From Melieria omissa (taxonomy: Eukaryota > Arthropoda > Insecta > Diptera > Ulidiidae), in NCBI GenBank assembly GCA_963971225.1, contig OZ020269.1, forward strand, positions 27,011,783 to 27,075,782: 64,000 nt of DNA, in the 5' to 3' direction. Positions 35,450 through 46,130 of the stretch are shown here, one piece after another; position 1 is the first letter of the stretch, and every line of letters starts with the position of its first letter. The notes under the pieces were generated by a model, which did no database searches, had not been told where the DNA came from, and worked only from the letters and a program-made list of their open reading frames with translations. A program made the position numbers and the translations under genes.

Positions 35450-38340
35450 TATGGTGCAACAGTACTCTTGACCTACGCAAAAATCTATATAGAACTTATA
35501 GAACTTATTATAGAACTTTGTTTTTCAATATGTGATCCAATATTGATTTAAAAGGACAAAAGGATTTAAAGACATATTCAGTGCACAAACTTTATTTATA
35601 GGTTTTTTTTTCATACAATGATATCGATAACAAATGAATGAGGAAAACTTTAGCCTTTTGGGTGCATTTTTTATTTTGAACTTTCAAAACGAAAATATGT
35701 CAGTAATGATCTTTCAAATATGTATTCGTTAATATTTTTAGAGACTATTAAAGAATGCTTTTGAAAAATTTTATATGTTTTCGATTGCAGTGTGTAGTAT
35801 TACACCTATGAAATTATTTCCACTTGATATACACGCATGGGGTTTCTTAATGTTTCCTCAATATTACGAGTCACCGTAAAAGTAATCGGTAAAAATGCGG
35901 GTAGAGAAGGCTGGAGAAGAACTTTTGCGGCAGACCGTAACCCGGTAACGGGTTCTTGTGGCCACTTAAGAAAGCAAGAGAGCGAGGGTGTACCTAGCAA
36001 AGATTAGCTGCGATTTAAGGACACCATCAAGCCGAAAAAAGATCGAGCACCCTAAGGGGTTGAGGCGCAGTCTTGACATAAGCAAATGTGCTCCAAGGTG
36101 TTTCTAAAACAATTTTGTGGGCCTTTTCTGCATTCATATGTCTCGCTGATGTCCATTCTTTGTGCATTCATCCTGATGGGCTGTCAGTATGTCTAACTAC
36201 AGAACGAATTTCGTAAGCGCTTCATTGAATTGCCCGAACACATTTTTCAGATTCTAAATAAAATAAAAAATAAAATAATTTACTAGACAAAAATTTAAAC
36301 AATCAATAACTTCAGTCTTCCCTGTGGATGTGAACATAATTTTTGATTCAATTAATGTTTGGAACTAATTTCTCATTACGATTCACTTTATTGTGTTCAA
36401 GGTTAATCGTGTATGCTGTGTGCTGTTTGCCGCCAACTCTTGTCATTTGTAATCAGCATTAGTTATTACATTCTGGTTCAACAAAGTCAACTGCAATTCT
36501 TTGTAGAAGATGGCAAACAAAAGTTGAACGAAATTCATTGGAGACGGCAATAATAGCCACAGCTAAAAATTATTACCCAACCAACAATGGCCAACTCCAC
36601 GTGCCATTTATTGTAGTCGGATTGTATGTTTTTGTATGTGTAGTGGTGTCCTTTGTTGTGCTGATTGTTTGTTTTGTTAAGTAACAGAAAAATGGCTGTT
36701 GGTATTCGCGCATGGAGCGCGCGCAACAAAGCAACACATCTCAAGACATTTTTGCAGCGAGAGTGAAAGCAGAAAATTGCATTTTGCGCAACAGTGGCAG
36801 CGGCAGCAACCGACAAACGAATGACATGCTGGGCGGCAAGTGACAGCAGCAAATAAATTCCGCACAATGTTGCAATCGCGTTGTTGCGTGGCGCATGAAG
36901 ATTTATGTGCAATATGTGCGGCCAGTCAAGGCGAAACCGACGCTGAAAATCGGAGGCCGCACGGAGAGTGTGAGTTGGTTGGTTGGTTACAGCAGCGATA
37001 CCGCAAAATCACACAAAACGTTTTTCATTTTCATTTTCAACTTTACTCTGCTCTACTTTTAGCGGCTTCAATCGCCAATACGTGCAGCTGTCGGCATGTT
37101 TGCAGTAAAACGCCATTTTGTCGAGCATTAAATGTGCGCGCCCTTAAGTGGGCATACGTGGCGTATGAGTGCTGTTAATTACGACAGCTTTGCATATGCA
37201 CAGCCAACCAACTCATAAATATTGCAAAATAATGTCAGGCAGCGGGAAAGCGTAAAGTTTTGAGAGCGAAAAAACCAAAGCTGAAATTACGGCACTTTGA
37301 AGCGAGCGCAATTAATCACTCATACGCCCCGCTGCACCGGCATTCCACTCGAAACAACGCACAGCTGTTACTTATTTAAAAAGCTGCCGCTTACACTAAA
37401 TCGACGCGATGCGCGAAAGTTGAATGAACCGCTGCAGCGCTGTCACTTTGACATTTTCCACGCCACCGATGCCGGTGAGCAGCAAACAAACACTTGCTTA
37501 ATGCGCAACTTGTGCTTTTTTAACGTTTACGCTTTTGTTTTTCTTTCTTGTTCGTTCGACCAGAGCACACACACTAACACATACACATATACACGTGGCA
37601 CTCAAAACGTATAAAACTAACGAAGGCGTCAACACCAGCTGCCAGTCATCGGAACACTAAAAGACGTGTCTGTCGGCCCGAGTAAAAGCTGCCGCTCAAG
37701 CACAAAATCGTAGCATACACAAAGGCGCATTGAAAATAACTGCGGTCAGTGTGTGTTTGGCTTGTCGATGACTGATAAAAGCTGTCACCCGGACAGACAG
37801 ACAGTCATGGTGACAGAAAAAGCTCGACAGGTGCACAGTGTGGCTGAGTTTATTTTAGTCTTTCATGCTTTTATTTTGTGTGTTTCACTTGGGCGTTTGT
37901 TCTTTGTTAGCGTTGGTGTTATTTCACTTCATTCACACATACGCACACACACACATGCATTGACACGTACACTCACACTCAGGTGGACATGTACCTGGCT
38001 TATTTACTTTGATACGAGTGCGGCCAGCGCACACTGGGTCCTTTGAAAGTATGCGGAAATGTGTGGTTGCTGCGTGGGACAGACATACATACATTCTTAT
38101 TAACAATTAGATATGTGTATATGTGTTGGTGGCAGCAGCGTGACAGCTCACATGACCAGAAATTAGATAACTATTCAATTATATTTGCGATAGTCAAATA
38201 TTAATCGATACTTGTTTGTAAATACAGTCTGTCACAAAAGTACAGGTATGAATAATTAATGGGTCGAGAAGACTTATGAACATTTAAGAGGATTGAATTG
38301 AGAAAAAGAATTGACTGGGCATTGTTAAATCTAATTAGAT
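35450..38340. other. No gene recognised
   Basis: AT-rich with CAA/CAG and CA tracts (near 37565-37590 and 37935-37960). The block 35930-36030 resembles 290-390 ('cttgtg..ccactta', 'cctagcaaag.t.agc.gcgattt'), a possible dispersed repeat. Open frames of up to 125 codons have no family signature. Confidence 0.35.
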
Positions 38341-38372
38341 ACGTTTAGTTTAGTTCAGTTTCGTTTAGTTTG

Positions 38373-38588
38373 GTTTAGTTTAGTTTAGTTTAGTTTAGTT
38401 TAGTTTAGTTTAGTTTAGTTTAGTTTAGTTTAGTTTAGTTTAGTTTAGTTTAGTTTAGTTTAGTTTAGTTTAGTTTAGTTTAGTTTAGTTTAGTTTAGTT
38501 TAGTTTAGTTTAGTTTAGTTTAGTTTAGTTTAGTTTAGTTTAGTTTAGTTTAGTTTAGTTTAGTTTAGTTTAGTTTAGTTTAGTTTAG
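38373..38588. repeat. (TTTAG)n microsatellite, about 43 perfect copies
   Basis: A 216-bp uninterrupted run of the pentamer TTTAG, preceded by about 30 bp of imperfect units (TTCAG, TTTCG, TTTGG). No substitutions are seen within the perfect part, so the tract is young or actively slipping. It is not the canonical insect telomere repeat TTAGG. Confidence 0.97.
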
Positions 38589-39597
38589 AATGAATTCACA
38601 ACAATTAAACAGTTTCTCTTAGGCGATTTGGAAGCTTAATTTAGGGAATGCAAAGTCTAAATCTATATTGTTGGCGATTTTATATAACTCAGAGAGGGTT
38701 CTGGAAATTGGTACAGAAGCGATGCACCGGTCCACCTTCAGTCTTTGTTTGGACCCGTTGTGATACCAAAAGTTCCACCCGTTTAGAATAGATACGGAAA
38801 GGAGAGAAGGGAAGTTAGTTGGACTTACAACTCAAGCTATAAAATTAGACTCACCTGATATGTGATGAATTTAAAATATCACTACTGACTTCTGAACCTC
38901 AAGTACTGCCCGCATTCTTCATAAACAAGAGTGTCCTAAGTGCAAATTATCATCACTGACAAATATCATAACACGTGCCTCAACTTTCTGCCGAGCTCTC
39001 ATTAAACAATAACAATGTGAGCGTCTTAAGGCTTTCAAAATAAAGAAGCTCCGTGTGCTTTTTTTATAAAGTTTCTTAAAAAATTTGTCAAACTCGAAGT
39101 TGAACATTTGAATATGCTGAGCTTTAACAAGAGATGGAGATTGTTTTGCTATCAAAAGCCTTTGCGGGTCTTCTTCTACTGAAGAGATTCACTTCAAGTT
39201 GGCAAAAAGCAAAAAGTTTTTCTTATTGAGCACAATGGCACTTTTCCATTCTATTCCCTTCATTTATCTGACAGATTGTGTTCAAATATACATTTTTGTA
39301 CAAATAATAAAGAACTATGGGTATCTGTGAAGAGTGCAGATGACACAAATCTCAATAACATCATTATGCCTTTTGCTCTTCGTTGTTGTTTGCAATAATG
39401 TAGTAACTTCTACTCTGCACACAACCAATGATTGATGGTGCGATACAAAAACGGATTAATTAGCTGGACAAAGGCAAATAATGCGACAGTAATGTGCAGC
39501 TGTCAACAGCAGACTATTGAGACTATTTTTTATGTCAAAAAAGGTGATGGCAAATCTAGCTTGCAAAACTTCCTGAGCCACTGATTGGCTTTGCAAG
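38589..39597. other. No gene recognised
   Basis: AT-rich sequence with no supportable exon, repeat boundary or RNA gene. Confidence 0.4.
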
Positions 39598-39897
39598 GAT
39601 GCCGACTTCGACTTTCTGACGAATCTGGCTAACGATTTTCGCCTTAATCTCGAATCTGTTCTAACTTGGTTGAAGTTTGAAACTCTGGAGGGAAACAAGA
39701 AGAGATTCACAATAATCCATTCTGTGCTGCGAGTGAAATGGGTCGAACTGTTTTGTTTTTAATTGCCACGGCTGATTAGCTCCATAAAACTATAAGAAGC
39801 GATTCACAATGAGTCATTTCGGCCTCCGAATGGAAGTGCGGTCTAATCTAACTTACAATGTGCCATTTGCACACACTTTCCCCTACTGAACCCAACC
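39598..39897 (+). mobile_element. Decayed 3' end of an LOA-family retrotransposon
   Basis: Blocks align in order with the 3' part of the element at 49345-54447: GATGCCGACTTCG, 'aatctcgaatctgttc', GGTCGAACTG, 'gattagctcca', GATTCACAATGAGTCATTT, GGCCTCCGAATGGAAGTGCG, CACACACTTTCCCCTACT. Spacing differs because of indels, and the C-terminal frame is destroyed. It is much older than 9321-9527 or the full element. Boundaries are approximate. Confidence 0.7.
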
Positions 39898-40630
39898 TTG
39901 CATTGAATTGAACTGTTGACTCGCACAGCCCAAGTTTAAATCAATTACAAACTAATGACACATTTAAGGCTAATCAAATCGAAACATTTACAGAAAAGCG
40001 GCGCTACACATCTGTCAACCGGCATAAAAGTATTTCATTCCATTCCATTCCATTCAATTTAAGCGGCCACAATCAGACTCCAATTGCCGTCACATGCGCG
40101 TCCCTCATCACCGCGTATCGTTTACCCCAATTTGGCATTTGTATGTTGACAAATGCATGCAATGGCATTTAATTTCAACAGCGCTTTATTTGAACGCATT
40201 AAAAATTGATTTATGCATGGCTGACATTTGCCGAAATAGCACGACACAACAACAACAACAACAATTTAGGTAGAAACACAAACACGCTACGCATTCAAAT
40301 GTTAATGTGCGCCAAGTGACTGTTGAATTTTGCTGGTTGCGCGTTTGTGTCGTGGGACGCGTTGCTGGAGGCATCAAAGATCGTAAACGTGCGCCATGAA
40401 GCCTAACAATATGCAACAAGGGATGTTAAATAATTGCTGTCACACTTTGTATGCGCGTGTGGCATTTCGTAATCAATGACAAATGATGTTGAATTGCTGT
40501 CGATTACTGGTTTTTTTGTATACTTTTAAGATATAGTAAAGGGATTGTTATTATTTTTGAAAATAATTCAGCAATAATCAGTAGGAAGATGCGATTTTGT
40601 ACTAAAAAAAATTTCCAGACAGTTTTATGA
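39898..40630. other. No gene recognised
   Basis: AT-rich with a short CAA run at 40246-40263. Nothing supportable. Confidence 0.4.
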
Positions 40631-40639
40631 TTGCTTGAC

Positions 40640-41630
40640 TCAGTTTGGTTTGAGCGCGCATCAAAGATGGATATCCTAAAAGAGAAGATGTGTCACGATT
40701 TGCAGTTTTTCTTCGATTAAGACGAAAACGAAAGCCAGGTGGATGAAAATATGAACAATGTGAATGGTTCTGGCACTATAAAAGCCAATTAGGCACAATG
40801 TTGGTTTTGTAATTTTGAAGTCAGAAATGCAGGCTGGCAGTCCAAAATGTTTCAATAAATAAAATCATTAAAGTCGCAAAGGACGATCGTCATGTAAGCA
40901 CTGTTACGATTGCCCAGAAGCTAAACATTGCACAAAAGACAGTTTGGAACCACTTGAATAAGACTGAATACAAAAAAAACTATCGACAGATTGTCGCAGC
41001 ATGACTTAACTAACAGAAAAATAACCTCAAGGGCCAAAAGTCCATCTGAGAATCGCACCAAAGTGACCCATTTTTAAAAAGTATGGCGAGTGGTGATTAA
41101 AAGTGAATTATTTGCGACAACCTTAACCTATTGTTGCCGGGTACCAGTTCCGCCCATGCGATTTTTATAAAATTGCGTACACGACCCAAAAATTGACCCA
41201 AAATTGCAAGCCGGAATTGACAGTCGAAAAGAATTAGCTGGCAGGTAGTCATTCACGATCAAACTTTTCAATCGAAACTGTACTATGGACAATTAGTTTG
41301 TCTGAGGAAAGCAAGGGCCCAGAAATGACTAGCTTTGGCCCATAGAAGAGGAATTGTGTTCAATCAAAACAACGCCAAACCAGAGACATCGATAGTGACT
41401 TGCCTGAAGCTCCGAAAACTTGGTTGCATGGTTCTTGTGCATCGACCTTATAGGCTCAATCGGACATCACATCACCTATTCCTGTCCATGGCAAATGATT
41501 TTGATGATGAAAAATTTGCCTCAAGAGAAGTTTGTTGCATATAGAGGAAAGTGGATTTCTATGAGAAAAACATAATGAAATCACCTTCAAAATGGCAAAA
41601 AGTTATCAAGCAAAGTAATGCAAATGTAGC
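40640..41630 (+). pseudogene. Decayed mariner transposase, cecropia/mellifera-like
   Basis: Degenerate translation gives VAKDDRHVSTVTIAQKLNIA followed by QKTVWNHLNK (DNA-binding region), then HRRGIVFNQNNAKP (second catalytic block, normally HQDNA, here Asp to Asn), FLSMANDFDDEKFASREVC and KSPSKWQKVIKQ at the C-terminus. Multiple frameshifts and stops are present, and no terminal repeats are recognised. A sister relic on the opposite strand lies at 44035-44590. Confidence 0.75.
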
Positions 41631-41940
41631 CTAAATCGAAACATTCTCACTATGCTAAATGAAACTTAAACATTGTGCAAAAATATTGGATTTTTTCACT
41701 TCACCAAACAAAACGTACCAGTCTGCTAAAAAAAATGTAATTTGATGCAGAAATAATGGATTTTGTTTTACTGCACTTTGCACATAATTTTTAAATTTAT
41801 CTATATACACATTGATATATATATTTTTTTATAAATATATTTATTTTGTTGGCTTCTATTAGCAAATCTTAATCAAACAAATTCGCTTCTATTTAAATTA
41901 TTTTAATAGCAATAAATTCAGCTTATTTTCGAACAAAATT

Positions 41941-42240
41941 CTTAATTTAGCTTAAATATTTATTACAGAAATGCGCTGCTGGAGTTTTAATAAATTTTAA
42001 ATGCAACTTAGTTCTTTTTAATTCATTTCAAACACATACCAAATTTCACTAAACGCCACAATAATTTAATGAAAAATTTAAAACAAAAAGGTGAATTTTG
42101 CGTAAATATTTATTACAGAAATGCGCTGCTGATGTTTAATAAATTTTGAATGCAACTTATTTCTTTTTTGTATTTCTTTCATTTGGAACACATGCAAAAT
42201 TTTATTTAACACTACAATAATATAATTAAAAATTTGCAAA
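41941..42240. repeat. Two tandem copies of a roughly 149-bp unit
   Basis: 'taaatatttattacagaaatgcgctgctg' followed by 'tttaataaatttt.aatgcaactta' and 'aaacacat.c.aaatttta/ca.t' begins near 41953 and again near 42102. The copies are diverged and non-coding. Confidence 0.75.
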
Positions 42241-43333
42241 CATTGCCATGTGATTGCATAACCATTATGTAAAATTCAGAACAAAAATATTATCAATAAA
42301 ATCCTCTTTCTATATGTTTTTTATAAGCTACTATCTACAAACTGTAAAACAAATTTGTTTTATTTTGTTTATTTATTGAATAAATATTATAATTTTTTTA
42401 GTAGCCCAATGAACCACTTGGCCCCATTAAAGTCCCTGAGACAACCACTGAACTTAACTATTATATTTTTATATATCAATTTCCAAATACTTTCAAACAC
42501 AGCTCTATATTTTCATGTCCCACAATAGCAACATTTATTTACATTTCATGTATTGATTTGTGACCCACCAACAACAATAAGCCACCGAATAATAAATGCT
42601 TAAATCCATGAAATTTCCTGCCAACAATATGTTTAAATTATTGCCGCTGGATTTCCCGCACACGCACGCTGCCATCTGTACAACGTTGCGTATACGTGAT
42701 ATGTGTGCATAAATAATTAAATATTACTCATACGTTCCATCTCACACACACAGACGACAAAGTGAGTTTTCATATGCTTTAATTTTGGTTTTGATTATTT
42801 TTTTAATGTTGTGCGTGGCTGTGTGTGTGCATTCATTTGCCAAGTGGCCAAGTGTGTTTAATTAATAAATCATTTCCACATACATTTAAAATTGCTTAAA
42901 TACATTTCATGCGGTCGCTTCGCCACTGACTGATGTGTGCACATACGGTCGACACAAAAAAGTAAATAGAAAAGTTTACCGCAACACCGTTGTGTGCACA
43001 TTAATTAAAACAACAACCTCAAAACAACGCACAATGTTGCTCTAAAAGTTGATTAAATACTTTAAAACATGTGGGCAGCGCTTTTAATGAACGCAACATT
43101 ATGCACAAACGAGACGCAACCACGTTGCGGTACAGTGGGTCAGCCATGTCGAAGTTTCAAGCACAAATGAGGCTAATTAAAGAAGAAGAAGAAGTTGCAG
43201 CTGCAGTGTACACAGTTGTGTATTGTGAAGGCAATTAACAGTGAATTGAATAAAAACATTAAATGTGGTTAATAAATAAATGGTAAATTCAATTAATAGC
43301 AATTTTTCAGAACAAGACTTGTAGGTTGAATAA
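42241..43333. other. No gene recognised
   Basis: AT-rich sequence. A GAA run (agaagaagaagaagtt) occurs near 43182. No gene or mobile-element end is supportable. Confidence 0.4.
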
Positions 43334-43957
43334 CACTGTTCAACACAAAAAAAAAATAACAAGGTTCTGACAACAGATTCTGGTAGAGGGGGCCAAAGCT
43401 CTCGGCTCCCATTGTTTTTTGGAATATTGGTTGCCCTTCCATCTGCTATTCCACGTGCATGTTTTGAAGTACATTTTAAGACCATTTTTGAATAAGTACA
43501 TTTTCAGTTTTGGCTTAGTTCTGGCGTTCAAGTTAATTTCTGAGCTTTGATGTATTCACCTATAGTAAAGTTTTATGGCGGATTTTTTCGTGGTACATTG
43601 TGTCCTTAAAAAGTTCTGTTTTACAGGACATTTTTGGCATTTTAGAGAAAAAAGGGTCAAATTGACCCATACAAATAGGAGCTACAGGGTTAAAATGCTC
43701 CACAAAAATGTTCTTCGTAGTTTTTTACATCAAATTGCTGAACACATCATATACCTAAAATGTGAGGATACTTGGTTTTCGTATGCCGATTCACCATAAG
43801 AATGTGCAAAAAGGGGAAAACTTTGACCCCCCTTAAAAAACATTCAGACGTAAACTTTCAAAACGCAGGAAACACGTATATTTTTTTTGGCTCTCCTACC
43901 AGAATCCGTTGTCAGAACCTTGTTATTTTGAAAAAAATTTTATTTTGTTGTGCAGTG
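43334..43957. mobile_element. 624-bp MITE with CACTG ends and TAA duplication
   Basis: Inverted ends start CACTGTTCAACA (left) and CACTGCACAACA (right, inverted). Both then lead through an A-rich stretch to AACAAGGTTCTGACAACRGA and TTCTGGTAG, about 60 bp in all. TAA flanks both sides (43331-43333, 43958-43960). A 3-bp TAA duplication fits PIF/Harbinger-type elements, but superfamily assignment is tentative. No transposase. Confidence 0.75.
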
Positions 43958-44034
43958 TAATTATGTTAGGTGTTGTAGGAAGAAATCCAATATTTTTGAC
44001 TTTAAGAAGGATTTAAGGCTTCATTAACATAGTT

Positions 44035-44590
44035 TGAATGATTCGATATAGGGCAAATATGAGCCATTTTGTTTGATAACTTGTTACTGATTTGAAGGTG
44101 ATTGGAAAAAAACTGGAACAAACTTCTCTTGAGGAAAAGTTTTTACCAGCAAAATCATTTACCATAGACACGAACAAGTGGTAGGAGATCCTCCTAATCA
44201 AGCTCCCGTAGGATTAGGCAAATCAATATCGATGTATGTGTTTTGGCATTTTTTTGGTTGAACACAATTCCACTTCTATGGCCCGAAAATTGCCACCTTT
44301 ACTGGGCGATTACTTCCTTCAGACAATCTAATTGTTTAGAGTACGGTTTCAAATTAAAAGTTTGATCATAAGGGAGCAGCTGATAGTAGATGTCTCCCTG
44401 CCAGCTAAACTTTTTTGTGTGTCAATCCATTATAACCAGTTTAATTCAAGTAGTACGAAAATGGTTTTATGCAATGTTTACCTTCTGGACAATCGAAACA
44501 GTGCTTTCATGATGATCAGCCTTGATGATTTTCTTGATTTTATTGACATTTTCGACAAGTGGACTTTCAGAGCGTGATGTATCTTCGATA
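44035..44590 (-). pseudogene. Second decayed cecropia/mellifera-like mariner
   Basis: The minus-strand translation contains KIIKADHHESTVSIVQK, HRSGIVFN-like and YHLFVSMVNDFAGKNFSSRE segments and an out-of-frame QSPSNQ..QVIKQNGSYL C-terminus. It aligns with the relic at 40640-41630 in the opposite orientation. The central catalytic part is mostly missing or unrecognisable. Non-functional. Confidence 0.7.
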
Positions 44591-44861
44591 TCGAAGTTAC
44601 CGCCCAGTTATGGTTTTCACCTTTATCGAAGAAAAACTAAAATATGGCATATATTCTCTCTGGTGTCCATCTTAGAAGGACAAACTCAAACAAATCTGGG
44701 ATCTGGGAAGTTTTTTTTTGTATGCAATATTTATCTTTCTAAGGCGATCAAACCAAATTGAGTAAAGCAATCGCAAAACTATCTGAGATGTTTTTTTAGT
44801 ACGAAGTCTTAGCTTTCTAACGCCATCTCGCACAACCGAATCGCACTGACCTACACATTTA

Positions 44862-45604
44862 CCAGGTATGCGCCTATGAAACGCCGGTAACGACATCTAG
44901 CGGTAAATAGCCGAATATTTATAAACTTCGGAACCGTACCAAATGTCATGTTTACTTCTTCTGTCATATGTCAACAATATTCAGTTCACAATTTGTCAAG
45001 TTTCATCCAACAACACATTGTTTGACCCTCCGGAAAATGTCGGATTACGTGCCTACAAATTACGATTTGCGGACACAGTTAATTTTGTGTTACCATTTGA
45101 AGAAAAAACCTTCTAAAACCTGGTGAAACGGTTAACGGTGAACGTTACCAACAACAATTGGCCGATTTGAACCGTGCTATACGCCAAAAACGCCCAGAAT
45201 ATGAAGCCAGGCAACACAAAGTGATTTTCCTCGGTGACAACGCACCACCACACCGCACTAGAGCCACCAAAGAATTGGTTGCATCGTACAACTGGGAAGC
45301 TTTTGCTCATGCGGCTTACTCACCAGACTTGGCCCCTTCGGATTATCACATGTTCGCATCGATGGGCCACGCATTAACGGAACCGCGCTTCAATTCTCAC
45401 GCAGACGCCAAAAAATGGATCGATGATTGGTTTCAGGCAAAAGACGAAACATTTTTTTGGCGAGGCATCCATAAATTGCCTGAGAGATGGGAAAAATGTG
45501 TAGCTAGCCATGGCCATTACTTTGAAGAATAAAATTGTAATCATTTCCTCATAATAAACGTGTTTTTTCAAAAATAATTATCGGTTTCATAGGCGCATAC
45601 CTGG
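44862..45604 (+). mobile_element. Internally deleted mariner with CCAGGTATGCGCC ends
   Basis: A perfect 21-bp inverted repeat beginning CCAGGTATGCGCCTATGAAA bounds 743 bp. TA flanks each end (44860-44861, 45605-45606). This is a different family from 32573-33473 (different termini). Transposase remnants occur inside in plus orientation. Confidence 0.92.
45037..45532 (+). pseudogene. Mariner transposase remnant, N- and C-terminal parts only
   Basis: ATG 45037 starts MSDYVPTNYDLRTQLILCYH and LKKK, then the frame breaks. From about 45110 another frame reads LLKPGETVNGERYQQQL, DLNRAIRQKRPEYEARQ, FLGDNAPPHRTRATKEL (second catalytic Asp block) and HAAYSPDLAPSDYHMFASM (third), ending RWEKCVASHGHYFEE. 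Compared with about 345-residue mariner transposases, roughly 190 residues including most of the DNA-binding region and the first catalytic Asp are deleted. The C-terminal 125 residues remain open. Mauritiana-like motifs. Confidence 0.9.
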
Positions 45605-45910
45605 TACATAGATAACCTGAGCTACTAAAGTTTACGAAATCCATCAATTGGAAAAATATAGATTTCTTTTTACTTTACGCAATGTTTTAGTACAAAAAAA
45701 ATTCAAATGTGATGTCTACAATTTTATAATTTTATTAGAATTTGTTGGCTTTTGAATTTCTATGAATTACTTGGAACTATTTGACTCTCAACTAAATATC
45801 ACTCATACGCCTCGTTTGACATGCAGCAGCAATAATCAAGTATTTCGTCATGAAGCATAGAAAAACTCATCACTCATACGCCACGTGGGTAAATTTGCTT
45901 AGCCACTTAA

Positions 45911-46126
45911 CCCTTTCGGGACGGAGTTTAATTTTGAAATCCAAAATACTCTCAGAAGAAATGTTCTCCTGCTATGAATACTGGGGTTAGAAAATCTGAA
46001 ATCATCCTTCTATGCGGGAACACCGAAATCGAAAAAATATTGTGCGTGGGCCGTAAGATTTGAATAATTGTTTTGAGGGGCATTAAAAACTTGCTGGGAC
46101 GTATTATCCCAGTAGTCCCGAAAGGG
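45911..46126. mobile_element. piggyBac-type MITE (TTAA-flanked)
   Basis: The inverted ends CCCTTTCGGGAC are directly flanked by TTAA on both sides (45907-45910 and 46127-46130). TTAA target duplication with CCY termini is characteristic of piggyBac elements. The 216-bp interior has no coding potential. Confidence 0.82.
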
Positions 46127-46130
46127 TTAA

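Noticed and set aside
38373..38588. Interstitial telomeric repeat
   Set aside because: The unit is TTTAG, not the arthropod TTAGG, and Diptera generally lack TTAGG telomeres. It is a microsatellite.
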